This document shows, one piece after another, positions 9,088 to 18,463 of a stretch of DNA of 39,006 bases. The notes below the pieces were generated by a model, which was not told the origin of the DNA, did not search any database, and was given only the letters and a program-made list of their open reading frames with translations. Each line of letters starts with the position of its first letter. Position 1 is the stretch's first letter. Both the position numbers and the translations under genes were made by a program. Source of the stretch: a bacterium (GTDB taxonomy: Bacteria; Bacillota; Bacilli; Lactobacillales; Streptococcaceae); assembly GCA_905221505.1 (NCBI GenBank), contig CAJNDL010000020.1:1-39006 (forward strand), given 5' to 3'.

Positions 9088-9444
9088 TTAGAATTTCAAT
9101 CCGTTTTCACGAGCTGCATCAGCCAAAGCTTTCACACGTCCGTGATATAGATATCCACCGCGGTCGAACACCACTTCTGAAATACCTTTAGCGTTTGCAC
9201 GTTCTGCAACGAGTTTACCGACAGCAACGGCTTGTTCAGTTTTAGTTCCTTTTGAAACTTCTTTGTCAAGAGTTGAAGCACTTGCGAGCGTTACACCCGC
9301 TACGTCATCAATCACTTGAGCGTAGATGCCTGTATTAGAACGGAATACGTTCAAACGTGGGCGATCAGCAGTTCCAGAGAGTTTTCCGCGAACGCGACGG
9401 TGGCGTTTTTGGCGGAGTTTGTTTTTATCTGGTTTTGAAATCAC
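9088..9444 (-). CDS. rplR: 50S ribosomal protein L18, GTG start
   Basis: L18, 118 residues, which brings 5S rRNA into the large subunit with L5. The protein begins with the family's [16 protein letters not shown] after a GTG codon at 9444-9442 with GAGGTG six bases upstream. An upstream in-frame ATG at 9483 adds 13 residues not found in L18 and has no good ribosome-binding site. An 83-base gap separates it from rplF. Confidence 0.95.
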
Positions 9445-9527
9445 AGTTTTCACCTCTTTAGTTTTAAATCGTGTGCTATGCACAAAGTTGGAAAATAGGT
9501 TGGTGGTTGATGATCAACCACTCAACA

Positions 9528-10064
9528 TTATTTACCTGTTTTACCTTCTTTACGGCGAACGAATTCACCAACGTAACGGATACCTTTACCTTTATATGGT
9601 TCTGGTGAACGAAGGCTACGTACGTAAGCAGCTGTTTGACCAACTACTTCTTTTGAAATTCCGCTAACAACGATTGTTGTTGGGTTTGGAAGTTCAAAAG
9701 TAATTCCTTCTGGAGCTTCAACTTCGTCTGGATGAGATTTACCAACAGCCAAAACAAGTTTAGATCCTTGAAGTTGTGCACGGTAACCAACCCCGCGCAT
9801 TTCAAGTTCTTTCTTGAATCCTTCTGATACACCAACAACCATGTTGTTCAAAAGGGCACGAGTAGTTCCGTGGATAGTTTTCATTTCTTTTGAATCGTTT
9901 GGACGGTGAAGAGTTACTTCAGTTCCTTCCACACGGATTTCAATATCTTTTGAGAACTCACGAGTAAGTTCTCCTTTAGGTCCTTTTACAGTTACAACGT
10001 TGTCATTGTTAGTGAGTTCAACACCAGCAGGCAACACGATAACTTTATTACCAATACGTGACAT
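9528..10064 (-). CDS. rplF: 50S ribosomal protein L6
   Basis: L6, 178 residues, two tandem related domains; the second ends [24 protein letters not shown], which contacts the sarcin-ricin region of 23S rRNA. It begins [18 protein letters not shown] 187-base structured spacer separates it from rpsH upstream. Confidence 0.97.
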   Translation of the reverse strand: MSRIGNKVIVLPAGVELTNNDNVVTVKGPKGELTREFSKDIEIRVEGTEVTLHRPNDSKEMKTIHGTTRALLNNMVVGVSEGFKKELEMRGVGYRAQLQGSKLVLAVGKSHPDEVEAPEGITFELPNPTTIVVSGISKEVVGQTAAYVRSLRSPEPYKGKGIRYVGEFVRRKEGKTGK

Positions 10065-10251
10065 GTTTATTTTCTCCTGTTAAATTGTCAGGCCATAACG
10101 GCCAGTTTTCACGGGGTTAAATCGATTTCTCGATTTGAAGGAACATTTAGGTTTCAATTTTAAAGTGAATCTAGGCATCGTCTCGCAGGGATAACTTTGG
10201 GTTAGTCAAGAGACGATAACGACGAGTCACAAAGAAATTGGGAGCTAAATA
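10065..10251 (-). promoter_or_regulatory. Structured rpsH-rplF spacer
   Basis: This 187-base gap contains several possible hairpins on the minus strand: ATCGTCTC/GAGACGAT (8 bp) around 10175-10217, AAATCG/CGATTT around 10116-10133, and GGCC/GGCC around 10092-10103. No ORF or promoter was recognised. The length is unusual for adjacent genes of a ribosomal operon. Confidence 0.4.
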
Positions 10252-10650
10252 TTACCAAACGTAAGCGATAACTTCTCCACCAACATTCTTTTGGCGTGCT
10301 TCTTTATCAGTAAGCAAACCTTCAGAAGTTGAAAGGATAGCAATTCCAAGTCCGTTAAGAACTTTTGGAAGGTCTTCACGTTTTTTGTAGACACGAAGTC
10401 CTGGTTTAGAAACACGTTTCAAGTTAGTGATAACTTTTTCACCGTTTGGTCCGTATTTAAGGAATACACGGATGATGCCTTGTTTGTCATCTTCGATGAT
10501 TTCAACGTTTTTAACAAAACCTTCGCGTTTAAGGATTTCAGCAATCCCTTTTTTGATGTTTGATGCAGGTACTTCAAGTACTTCGTGTTTCGCTTGGTTA
10601 GCGTTACGAATACGAGTTAGGAAGTCTGCGATTGGGTCAGTCATAACCAT
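10252..10650 (-). CDS. rpsH: 30S ribosomal protein S8
   Basis: S8, 132 residues, starting [19 protein letters not shown], the usual streptococcal length. It binds helix 21 of 16S rRNA and organises the central domain; in some bacteria it also represses the spc operon. The conserved C-terminal loop [14 protein letters not shown] is present. It is preceded by a very long 284-base gap after rpsN. Confidence 0.97.
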   Translation of the reverse strand: MVMTDPIADFLTRIRNANQAKHEVLEVPASNIKKGIAEILKREGFVKNVEIIEDDKQGIIRVFLKYGPNGEKVITNLKRVSKPGLRVYKKREDLPKVLNGLGIAILSTSEGLLTDKEARQKNVGGEVIAYVW

Positions 10651-10934
10651 TTTGTTTTTCTCCTCTTACTAGTAGTTTGCAAGTTGCACTTGCTAGTTAA
10701 TACATGATACAAAGAGCGTAACAGCAAGAGCAAAAATAGGCAATTTGATGAAGGAGCGATGCTCCAAAGCGAATTGGTCTTTTTTGCCAAAGCTGTAGCT
10801 CGTGTTCAAATTGGCAAGCCCAACTGAACCCGGGCTAAACTCTGTGTGAAAAAGATAAACTTTCCTCGAAACTCCAGTTTCTTCGTCAAGTTTCCTATTT
10901 TCACTTGGAGTTTTGACGCCCTTGATATCTTAAA
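10651..10934 (-). promoter_or_regulatory. Long rpsN-rpsH spacer with predicted pseudoknot
   Basis: A 284-base gap without a credible ORF. Right after the rpsN stop, arms AAACTCCA/TGGAGTTT (plus 10869-10876 and 10906-10913) interleave with GTGAAAA/TTTTCAC (10846-10852, 10898-10904) and AAACTT/AAGTTT (10857-10862, 10888-10893), the order of an H-type pseudoknot. Further hairpins follow: GCCC/GGGC around 10818-10835 and GGAGC/GCTCC at 10762-10774. No promoter or U-tract was seen. It may regulate or process the operon mRNA. Confidence 0.45.
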
Positions 10935-11120
10935 TTACCAAGATGCTTTTGTTACACCAGGAATTTGTCCTTTGTAAGCTAATTCACGGAAGCAAACACG
11001 GCAAAGTTTAAATTTGCGGTAAACTGAATGTGGACGACCACATTTTTCACAACGAGTATAAGCTTGAGTAGAGAACTTCGCTGGACGTTTGTTCTTAGCA
11101 ATCATTGATTTTTTAGCCAT
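10935..11120 (-). CDS. rpsN: 30S ribosomal protein S14, zinc type
   Basis: S14 of the short zinc-binding type (rpsZ), 61 residues. Cys24, Cys27, Cys40 and Cys43 form the zinc ribbon (CEKC and CRVC). This C-plus form is the housekeeping version; bacteria often carry a longer cysteine-free paralogue used in zinc starvation. It follows rplE by 17 bases. Confidence 0.97.
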
Positions 11121-11137
11121 TAGATTTACCTCCTATA

Positions 11138-11680
11138 TTATTTTGCAAAAGGCATTCCAAGGCCTGTAAGCAATGCACGTGACTCTTCGTCAGTGTTAGC
11201 AGTTGTTACGATAACGATGTCAAGACCACGAGTTTTGTCAACGTCATCGAAGTTGATTTCTGGGAAAATCAATTGTTCTTTCACACCAAGTGTGTAGTTT
11301 CCGCGTCCGTCAAATGATTTTGTTGGAACACCATGGAAGTCACGTACACGTGGAAGTGAAACTGAAACCAATTTATCCAAGAATTCGTACATACGTTCAC
11401 CACGAAGGGTAACTTTTGCACCGATCGCAACACCTTCACGAAGACGGAAGCCGGCGATTGATTTTTTAGCTTTAGTGATAAGTGGTTTTTGACCTGAGAT
11501 AAGTGCCAATTCTTCAGCAGCTTTTTCAAGACTTTTAGCATTTGATACAGCTTCACCAACACCCATGTTCAAAACGATCTTATCTACTTTAGGCACAGCC
11601 ATCACTGATGAGTAGTTGAATTGTTCTGTCAAAGCAGGAACTACTTCATTAAGATATTTTTCTTTTAAACGATTTGCCAT
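11138..11680 (-). CDS. rplE: 50S ribosomal protein L5
   Basis: L5, 180 residues, starting [20 protein letters not shown]. It binds 5S rRNA with L18 and contacts the P-site tRNA. Conserved segments [14 protein letters not shown] and [15 protein letters not shown] are present. It follows rplX by 23 bases with a GGAG ribosome-binding site. Confidence 0.97.
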   Translation of the reverse strand: MANRLKEKYLNEVVPALTEQFNYSSVMAVPKVDKIVLNMGVGEAVSNAKSLEKAAEELALISGQKPLITKAKKSIAGFRLREGVAIGAKVTLRGERMYEFLDKLVSVSLPRVRDFHGVPTKSFDGRGNYTLGVKEQLIFPEINFDDVDKTRGLDIVIVTTANTDEESRALLTGLGMPFAK

Positions 11681-11703
11681 TATACTTCTCCTTTCCTTCG
11701 TGA

Positions 11704-12009
11704 TTAATCAAGAACTTCGCCTGATTTTTTGTTGTAGCGAACTTTTTTACCGTCTACAAATTTGTAACCAACACGACCAGCTACACCATTTTTGTCCAAA
11801 ACTTGAACGTTTGATACGTGGATAGCTGCTTCTTTCTCGATGATACCACCTTGAGGAAGCTCGTTAGTTGGACGTTGGTGTTTCTTAACGATGTTAACAC
11901 CTTCAACGATAACTTTGTTTACTTTTGGAAGGGCAGTAAGGACAACAGCTTCTGTTCCCTTATCTTTACCAGCGATTACGCGAACTTTGTCGCCTTTTTT
12001 TACAAACAT
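11704..12009 (-). CDS. rplX: 50S ribosomal protein L24
   Basis: L24, 101 residues, starting [20 protein letters not shown], a KOW-motif SH3-like protein that initiates large-subunit assembly. The rest matches family length. A 78-base gap with two hairpins separates it from rplN. Confidence 0.96.
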
Positions 12010-12087
12010 TAGGTTTCTCCTTGATTTTTCTTACGCCCATAAGGGCACCCTGGAGATAAATCCAGGGGACTAGTTTGTTTCTAAAAA
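12010..12087 (-). promoter_or_regulatory. Hairpins in rplN-rplX spacer
   Basis: On the minus strand, CCCTGGA/TCCAGGG (within 12047-12070) and then GCCC/GGGC (within 12025-12040) form two adjacent stems before the rplX ribosome-binding site. No U-run follows, so these are not terminators. Confidence 0.35.
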
Positions 12088-12456
12088 TTAAAGTACTTCT
12101 GGAGCAAGTGACACGATCTTCATGAAGCCACCTTCACGCAATTCACGTGCAACTGGGCCAAAGATACGTGTTCCGCGAGGAGTTTTGTCTTCACGGATGA
12201 TAACTGCTGCGTTTTCGTCAAATTTGATGTATGAACCATCAGCACGACGAGCACCTGATTTAGTACGAACGATAACTGCTTTAACAACGTCACCTTTTTT
12301 AACCGCACCACCAGGAGTAGCTTGTTTTACAGATGCCACGATAACATCACCGATGTTTGCAAATTTACGTCCTGAACCACCAAGAACTTTGATAGTCAAG
12401 ATTTCGCGAGCACCGCTGTTGTCTGCGACTTTCAAACGAGTTTCTGTTTGAATCAT
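12088..12456 (-). CDS. rplN: 50S ribosomal protein L14
   Basis: L14, 122 residues, starting [19 protein letters not shown]. It is a beta-barrel protein at the subunit interface, partner of L19 and target of the silencing factor RsfS. The family signature region [21 protein letters not shown] is intact. It follows rpsQ by 25 bases. Confidence 0.97.
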   Translation of the reverse strand: MIQTETRLKVADNSGAREILTIKVLGGSGRKFANIGDVIVASVKQATPGGAVKKGDVVKAVIVRTKSGARRADGSYIKFDENAAVIIREDKTPRGTRIFGPVARELREGGFMKIVSLAPEVL

Positions 12457-12481
12457 TTCAGTTTTCTCCTTTCAGGTTTGA

Positions 12482-12742
12482 TTAGATGATGACCGCTTCT
12501 TCAACAACTTCTACAAGACGGAAACGTTTTGTAGCTGAAAGCGGGCGAGTTTCCATGATACGTACGATATCGCCTTCTTTGGCAACATTGTTTTCATCAT
12601 GAGCTTTGTATTTTTTAGAGTAGTTAATACGTTTACCATAGACTGGGTGGTTACGTTTTGTTTCAACTACAACTGTGATTGTCTTGTCCATTTTGTCAGA
12701 TACAACACGTCCAACAAGAACTTTACGATTATTGCGTTCCAT
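12482..12742 (-). CDS. rpsQ: 30S ribosomal protein S17
   Basis: S17, 86 residues, an OB-fold primary 16S rRNA binder. It starts [20 protein letters not shown]; the conserved [21 protein letters not shown] motif is complete. The gap to rpmC is 24 bases and holds a GGAG-type ribosome-binding site. Confidence 0.97.
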
Positions 12743-12766
12743 TGAAATTTCTCCTTCCCTAGTCTA

Positions 12767-12973
12767 TTATTTCGCTTCAGATTGAACTGTTTTGATACGA
12801 GCGATTTGTTTTTTAACTTCTTTCAAGCGAGCTGTTTGTTCCAATTGACCAGTAGCAGCTTGGAAACGAAGTTCAAACAATTCTTTTTTCAATTCGTTTT
12901 CGCGCTTCGCGAGTTCTTCTTGAGAAAGACCACGAAGTTCTTTAACAAATTCTTTTACTTCATTAAGTTTCAT
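12767..12973 (-). CDS. rpmC: 50S ribosomal protein L29
   Basis: L29, 68 residues, an all-helical hairpin near the exit tunnel that helps dock trigger factor and SRP with L23. It starts [20 protein letters not shown] and has the conserved [16 protein letters not shown]. It follows rplP by nine bases, the S10 operon order. Confidence 0.96.
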
Positions 12974-12982
12974 GCCTTCTCC

Positions 12983-13396
12983 TTATTCTGCTTCACGTTT
13001 TACGAATTTACATTTAACTGGCAATTTGTGGCTAGCAAGACGAAGCGCTTCGCGTGCAATCTCTTCAGATACACCAGCGATTTCGAACATCACTTTACCA
13101 CGTTTAACTGGTGCTACCCAACCTTCAGGTGCCCCTTTACCAGATCCCATACGCACACCGATAGCTTTAGCAGTGTATGATTTGTGTGGGAAGATTTTAA
13201 TCCAAACTTTACCACCACGTTTCATGTAACGAGTCATGGCGATACGAGCAGCTTCGATTTGGCGGTTAGTGATCCAGTGGCTAGTTGTAGCTTGAAGACC
13301 GTATTCACCGAATGCTACTTCTTTTCCACCTTTTGCTTCACCGCGCATTTTTCCACGGAATTCACGACGGTGTTTAACACGTTTAGGTACTAACAT
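12983..13396 (-). CDS. rplP: 50S ribosomal protein L16
   Basis: L16, 137 residues, starting [20 protein letters not shown]. It lines the A-site tRNA path and is needed for late large-subunit assembly. The conserved [20 protein letters not shown] is present. Only three bases separate it from the rpsC stop, so the two are probably translationally coupled. Confidence 0.97.
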   Translation of the reverse strand: MLVPKRVKHRREFRGKMRGEAKGGKEVAFGEYGLQATTSHWITNRQIEAARIAMTRYMKRGGKVWIKIFPHKSYTAKAIGVRMGSGKGAPEGWVAPVKRGKVMFEIAGVSEEIAREALRLASHKLPVKCKFVKREAE

Positions 13397-13399
13397 TGG

Positions 13400-14053
13400 T
13401 TATTTACCTCCTTTAGTGTTTTTGCGAGCTGGAAGAACTTCACCACGGTAGATCCATACTTTAACACCAAGTTTACCGTATGTAGTATCTGCTTCTTCCC
13501 AAGCGTAATCGATATCTGCACGAAGTGTGTGAAGTGGAACAGTTCCTTCAGAGTATCCTTCAGCACGGGCGATATCTGCACCGTTCAAACGACCTGATAC
13601 TTGAGTTTTGATTCCTTTAGCTCCAGCACGCATTGCACGTTGGATTGCTTGTTTTTGTGCACGACGGAAAGCAACACGTTGCTCCAATTGACGAGCAATT
13701 CCTTCACCTACAAGGTGAGCATCCAAATCAGGTTGTTTGATTTCGATGATGTTGATGTGTACTTGTTTTCCAGTCAATTTGTTAAGTTTTGCACGGAGTG
13801 CATCAACGTTAGCACCACCTTTACCGATAACCATACCTGGTTTAGCAGTGTGAAGTGAAACGTTAACTTTGTTTACTGCGCGTTCGATTTCGATAGTTGA
13901 AACTGCTGCGTCAGCAAGTTCTTTTTGAACGAATTTACGGATTGCAAGATCTTCATGAAGGTAATCCGCGTATTCTTTTTCAGCATACCATTTGGCATCC
14001 CAATCACGGATGATGCCGACACGCATACCAATTGGATGTACTTTTTGACCCAC
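13400..14053 (-). CDS. rpsC: 30S ribosomal protein S3, GTG start
   Basis: S3, 217 residues, at the mRNA entry site. The N-terminal KH domain includes [16 protein letters not shown] near 78-93, and the C-terminal part carries the [16 protein letters not shown] signature. The first codon at 14053-14051 is GTG with AAGGAGG seven bases upstream, and the family N-terminus [20 protein letters not shown] fits this start. It follows rplV by 12 bases. Confidence 0.97.
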
Positions 14054-14065
14054 GATTTTACCTCC

Positions 14066-14410
14066 TTATTTTTCTGCAACAGCTACAGTGATGTGAGCTG
14101 TACGTTTGTTGATTGGTGAAGCTGAACCTTTCGCACGTGGACGGAAACGTTTCATAGTTGGTCCTTCGTTTGCGAATGCTTCAGATACTACCAAGTTAGC
14201 TTTATCCAAACCAAAGTTGTTTTCAGCGTTAGCTACAGCTGAGTTCAAAACTTTCAAGATGATTTCAGCAGCTTTGTTTGGAGTGAATGTCAAGATTGCG
14301 ATTGCATCGGCTACGCTTTTACCACGGATGTTATCAAGAACAAGACGTGATTTACGAGGTGAAACACGTACTGTACGAGCCATTGCTTTAGCTGAAGTAA
14401 TTTCTGCCAT
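14066..14410 (-). CDS. rplV: 50S ribosomal protein L22
   Basis: L22, 114 residues. Its extended beta-hairpin (the region of [20 protein letters not shown]) lines the nascent peptide tunnel, where changes can confer macrolide resistance in pneumococci. The hairpin sequence looks ordinary here. It follows rpsS by 11 bases. Confidence 0.97.
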   Translation of the reverse strand: MAEITSAKAMARTVRVSPRKSRLVLDNIRGKSVADAIAILTFTPNKAAEIILKVLNSAVANAENNFGLDKANLVVSEAFANEGPTMKRFRPRAKGSASPINKRTAHITVAVAEK

Positions 14411-14421
14411 TTATGTTCTCC

Positions 14422-14703
14422 TTATTTTCTACGTGTTTTCTTGTCGTCTGCAGCGTGACCTTTGTAAGTACGAGTTGGTGCAAATTCACCAAGTTTGTGA
14501 CCTACCATGTCTTCTTGGATGTAAACAGGTACGTGTTTACGTCCGTCATAAACTGCGATAGTGTAACCAATGAAACTTGGGAAGATCGTTGAACGACGTG
14601 ACCAAGTTTTAATAACTTTTTTCTTTTCGTCGTTAGCTTGAGCTTCAACTTTTTTCATCAAATGCTCATCGACGAAAGGTCCTTTTTTAAGACTGCGTCC
14701 CAT
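14422..14703 (-). CDS. rpsS: 30S ribosomal protein S19
   Basis: S19, 93 residues, starting [20 protein letters not shown], which packs with S13 in the 30S head. The start at 14703 matches the family; the open frame reaching 14751 lies in the structured spacer and is not S19-like. It is separated from rplB by a 103-base gap. Confidence 0.97.
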
Positions 14704-14806
14704 TTTTATATTTTCTCCTTTAAATGTTGTACCACAGCGGCTTGCGCTCACATGGAGCGCTACCGAGCTGGCGGATTTACTAGTTGCTTAAGCGACTAGT
14801 TTAATA
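14704..14806 (-). promoter_or_regulatory. Structured rplB-rpsS spacer
   Basis: The gap contains a hairpin with arms ACTAGTTGCTTAAGC-type (14783-14804, near-perfect palindrome) and a second one, GCGCTC/GAGCGC, at 14745-14761. There is no U-run on the minus strand. It is another long spacer inside the operon with strong secondary structure. Confidence 0.4.
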
Positions 14807-15640
14807 TTATTTCTCGTTGCGACGACGAACGATAAGTTTGTCAGATTTCGCTTTCTTGTTACGAGTTTTAAGACCAAGAGCTGGTTTGCCCCATGGAGTA
14901 GATGGTGCTTTACGACCAACTGGTGCTTTACCTTCACCACCACCGTGTGGGTGATCGTTAGGGTTCATTACAGAACCACGAACTGTTGGGCGGATACCTT
15001 TCCAACGGCTACGTCCTGCTTTACCAAGGTTTACAAGTCCATGTTGTTCGTTTCCGACAACACCAACTGTAGCACGGCAAGTTCCAAGAATCATACGAAC
15101 TTCACCTGATTGAAGACGAACAAGAACGTATTTACCTTCAGAACCCAATACTTGAGCAGATGCTCCAGCAGCACGTACCAATTCACCACCACGACCTGGT
15201 TTCAACTCGATGTTGTGGATCAAAGTACCAACTGGGATGTTAGCAAGTGGAAGAGCGTTTCCGACTTTGATATCTGCTTCTGGACCTGAAACGATACGTT
15301 GACCTACTTCAAGACCTTTTGGAGCGATGATGTATGCTTTCACACCGTCAGTGTAGTGTACAAGAGCGATGTTTGCAGAACGGTTTGGATCGTACTCGAT
15401 AGTTTTAACAACTGCTTCAACGTTGTCTTTGTTACGTTTGAAGTCAACCAAACGGTAGAAACGTTTGTGTCCACCACCTTGGTGACGAACAGTGATACGA
15501 CCGTTGTTGTTACGACCAGCCTTGCTCTTCAAAGCAACAAGCAATGATTTTTCAGGAGTGCTTGTTGTGATTTCAGCGAAATCCAAAGAAGTCATATTAC
15601 GGCGACCGTTTGTTGTTGGTTTATAAACACGAATTCCCAC
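14807..15640 (-). CDS. rplB: 50S ribosomal protein L2, GTG start
   Basis: L2, 277 residues, a primary 23S rRNA binder needed for subunit association and peptidyl transferase activity. The C-terminal signature [20 protein letters not shown] with the functionally important histidine is present. The first codon at 15640-15638 is GTG with AAGGAGG upstream; the family N-terminus [15 protein letters not shown] supports it. It follows rplW by 17 bases. Confidence 0.97.
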
Positions 15641-15657
15641 GATATTTCCTCCTTAGA

Positions 15658-15954
15658 TTATTCAGCTTCAGCAGCAAACAACTCGATTGCTTTTGAATCA
15701 GCTGTAAGTGTGATGATAGCTTTTTTAGTTTTGTTAGTAAAACCAGTGTAACGTCCAACACGTTTAGCTTTAGGTTTTACGTTGATTGTGTTAACGTTGG
15801 CAACTTTAACACCTTCGAAAGCAGCTTCAACAGCTTGCTTGATCAAAAGTTTGTGTGCACGAGTGTCAACTTCAAATACATATTTTCCTGCTTCAAGTTG
15901 AGCCATTGAGCTTTCAGTGATTACAGGTTTTTTGATAACATCATACAAATTCAT
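15658..15954 (-). CDS. rplW: 50S ribosomal protein L23
   Basis: L23, 98 residues, at the tunnel exit and the docking point for trigger factor and SRP. It begins [19 protein letters not shown]. Its ATG overlaps the rplD stop by one base (TAATG), which indicates translational coupling. Confidence 0.97.
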
Positions 15955-16577
15955 TATGCAAGAACCTCCTCGATTTTAGAGATAGCTGCTTGTGTGACAA
16001 GAAGTTTGTCGCTATTTGCGATGTCAAGAACACTTGCAGTTGTAGCAGTTGCAACTTTCACGTTTGGAAGGTTACGAGCTGAAAGAGCTGCGAATTCATT
16101 TCCTTCTTCAAGGATAACAAGAACTTTAGAATCGATGCTCAATGCTGCAAGAACTTTTGCAAATTCAGCAGTTTTTGGAGCTGTAAATGAAAGAGCGTCT
16201 ACAGCTACGAATTTGTTTTCAGCAACTTTTTCAGAGTAAACTGATTTAAGAGCTAGGCGACGAACTTTTTGTGGAAGTTTGTAGCCGTATGAACGTGGAG
16301 TTGGTCCGAAGACAACACCACCACCACGCCATTGTGGTGAGCGGATAGAACCTTGACGAGCACGTCCAGTTCCTTTTTGACGCCATGGTTTGCGTCCACC
16401 ACCTGATACTGCAGAGCGGTTTTTAACAGCGTGTGTTCCTTGACGAAGGCTTGCGCGTTGGCTGATGATCACATCAAACACAACTGATTCATTTGGTTCG
16501 ATACCAAATACTGCATCGTTAAGAACAACTTGGCCAGCTTCTTTACCAGTTTGGTCAAATAATGTTACGTTTGCCAT
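15954..16577 (-). CDS. rplD: 50S ribosomal protein L4
   Basis: L4, 207 residues. The extended loop with [20 protein letters not shown] near 63-82 reaches the tunnel constriction, a site of macrolide resistance changes in streptococci; the sequence shows the normal GTG core. In E. coli L4 represses the S10 operon through its leader, but no such site was recognised here. It follows rplC by 24 bases. Confidence 0.97.
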
Positions 16578-16601
16578 TGTGACTGATTTCCCCTTTCTTT
16601 A

Positions 16602-17228
16602 TTATTTACCAGCTTTAACTGCTGATTTGATAGTGATAAGAGATTTCTTAGCACCTGGTACGTTACCTTTGATAAGGATAACGTTCTTTTCTGGAACAAC
16701 TTGTACAACTTCAAGGTTTTGAATTGTTACGCGGTCGCCACCCATGCGTCCTGCAAGGTTTTTACCTTTGAATACGCGGTTAGGTGCAACAGGTCCCATT
16801 GAACCTGGACGACGGTGGTAACGAGAACCGTGAGCCATTGGTCCACGTGATTGTCCGTGGCGTTTGATAACACCTTGGAAACCTTTACCTTTAGAAGTAC
16901 CAGTTACGTCAACAACGTCTCCAGCTGCGAATGTTTCAACTGTGATTTCAGCACCAACTTCCAAGCCTTCAACGTTTTTGAATTCACGAATGAAGCGCTT
17001 AGGAGCCGTGTTAGCTTTCGCTACATGTCCTTTAGCAGGTTTGTTGCTCAATACTTCGCGTTTGTCATCGAAACCAACTTGGATAGCGTTGTATCCGTCT
17101 GTTTCAACAGTTTTAACTTGAAGAACAACGTTTGGAGTTGCTTCAATAACTGTTACAGGGATCAATTCGCCAGCTTCAGTGAAGATTTGAGTCATTCCCA
17201 CTTTTTTCCCTAAGATTCCTTTTGTCAT
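16602..17228 (-). CDS. rplC: 50S ribosomal protein L3
   Basis: L3, 208 residues, one of the first proteins to bind 23S rRNA, with a loop near the peptidyl transferase centre. It starts [20 protein letters not shown] and includes the conserved [20 protein letters not shown] region. An 82-base gap separates it from rpsJ. Confidence 0.97.
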
Positions 17229-17310
17229 GAGAAAATAGTTCCTTTTCTATATTTTTTATTCAAAAAGTTTTTAACGAGCGTTTTTTATGCTCAAGGTATC
17301 AAGCTTTAAA

Positions 17311-17619
17311 TTAAAGTTTGATTTCTACGTTTACACCACTTGGAAGATCCAATTTCATCAAGGCATCAACTGTTTTTTGAGTTGGGTTAACGATATCGAT
17401 CAAACGTTTGTGTGTACGCATTTCAAATTGTTCGCGAGAGTCTTTGTATTTGTGAGTCGCACGAATAATTGTGTAGAGGCTACGTTCAGTTGGAAGTGGG
17501 ATTGGACCCGCAACTTGTGCACCTGTACGAGTAGCTGATTCTACGATTTTTGCAGCCGCTGTGTCAAGCGTACGGTGTTCGTAAGCTTTCAAACGGATAC
17601 GGATTTTTTTGTTTGCCAT
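17311..17619 (-). CDS. rpsJ: 30S ribosomal protein S10
   Basis: S10, 102 residues, first gene of the S10-spc-alpha supercluster. It sits in the 30S head and as NusE joins NusB in antitermination. It starts [19 protein letters not shown]; the conserved [14 protein letters not shown] is present. GGAG lies about seven bases before the ATG. Transcription starts from a strong promoter about 130 bases upstream. Confidence 0.98.
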
Positions 17620-17750
17620 CTTTTTCTCCTTTTCGTCTATTTAAGATAATAGGCTAGCTCCACAAGAAAACCGACGCGGTGTTGCGTGGCAATGCAACCG
17701 AGCGTGTCGCAACCTCTTGCATCAAAGCTAAAGCTGTAATTTACAGCACC
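17620..17750 (-). promoter_or_regulatory. S10 operon leader RNA
   Basis: The transcript from the rpsJ promoter has about 125 untranslated bases. GGTTGC and GCAACC can pair around a GCCAC loop (17681-17702) and related GTTGC/GCGAC segments offer alternative pairings. Length and pairing suggest a regulatory leader, as ribosomal operons often have, but no known protein-binding leader was recognised. Confidence 0.45.
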
Positions 17751-17755
17751 ATAAT

Positions 17756-17784
17756 AGAATAACACAAAGCCCCTGCGATTGCAA
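17756..17784 (-). promoter_or_regulatory. Main promoter of the S10-spc-alpha cluster
   Basis: TTGCAA (17784-17779), a 17-base spacer, and TATTCT (17761-17756) preceded by TGT form a sigma-A promoter with an extended -10. It lies in the gap between nrdG and rpsJ. Confidence 0.8.
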
Positions 17785-17872
17785 GGGATTTGTTGCTGTT
17801 TTTTAAAATTTTTAACATGAAAATGTTTTCTTTTTTGACAGGTCATTTATTTAAGTATTTTATGGAAGAAAG

Positions 17873-18463
17873 TTACTCTCTCTTCACCTGTTCATAGCTT
17901 TCTTTTCCGTCATTGAGTTTGTCCCAAATCACTACTTGCCCACTTTTGAGGGATTTTTGCACATCGATAATTCGTTGATTGGACGAACCTCGAAACTGAA
18001 GCATAAGATTTCTTTTAGTTCGATCATACCGTCCATCGACCAGAATATCAATCAGTGATAAGAGTTCCAGTTTATCTGGTGTCTCCAGCATCATTTCTTC
18101 CCAGGTGTAGCCCGTCCAGGACCAGATGTCTTTGCCTGGCAATTCCTTTCGGATGCGTTTAACGAGTGGCAAGAGAATACCCGTATTGAGAAAGGGTTCT
18201 CCTCCCAACAAAGTCAAACCTTGAACATAGGGCTGGGCAAGGTCTGCCATGATCTGTTCTTCTAATTCTGCTGTATAGGGAATGCCAGCATTAAAAGACC
18301 AAGTCGCAACATTATAACATCCCTCACAGTGAAACATGCAACCTGATACATAGAGAGAGTTACGCACACCTTCTCCATCTACAAAGTTAAAGGCCTTGTA
18401 GTCAATGATACGGCCTTGACTAAGTTCCTCACTTTTCCATTCTTGTGGTTTTGGATTATTCAT
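17873..18463 (-). CDS. nrdG: Anaerobic ribonucleotide reductase activase
   Basis: NrdG, 196 residues, a radical-SAM enzyme that generates the glycyl radical on NrdD. The cluster motif is Cys42, Cys46, Cys49 in SGCMFHCEGCY. The glycine-rich LLGGEPFLN follows near residue 90, also typical. Its ATG lies within the end of the acetyltransferase gene (8-base overlap), so the two are coupled. It closes the nrdD operon; the strong S10 promoter follows. Confidence 0.96.
   Translation of the reverse strand: MNNPKPQEWKSEELSQGRIIDYKAFNFVDGEGVRNSLYVSGCMFHCEGCYNVATWSFNAGIPYTAELEEQIMADLAQPYVQGLTLLGGEPFLNTGILLPLVKRIRKELPGKDIWSWTGYTWEEMMLETPDKLELLSLIDILVDGRYDRTKRNLMLQFRGSSNQRIIDVQKSLKSGQVVIWDKLNDGKESYEQVKRE

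Noticed and set aside
12782..13393. Long plus-strand ORFs opposite rpmC, rplP and similar genes
   Set aside because: They are antisense frames of highly expressed, codon-biased ribosomal genes with phenylalanine- or serine-rich nonsense translation.
17637..17846. 69-residue minus-strand ORF before rpsJ
   Set aside because: It covers the S10 promoter and leader and has no coding-like composition or ribosome-binding site.
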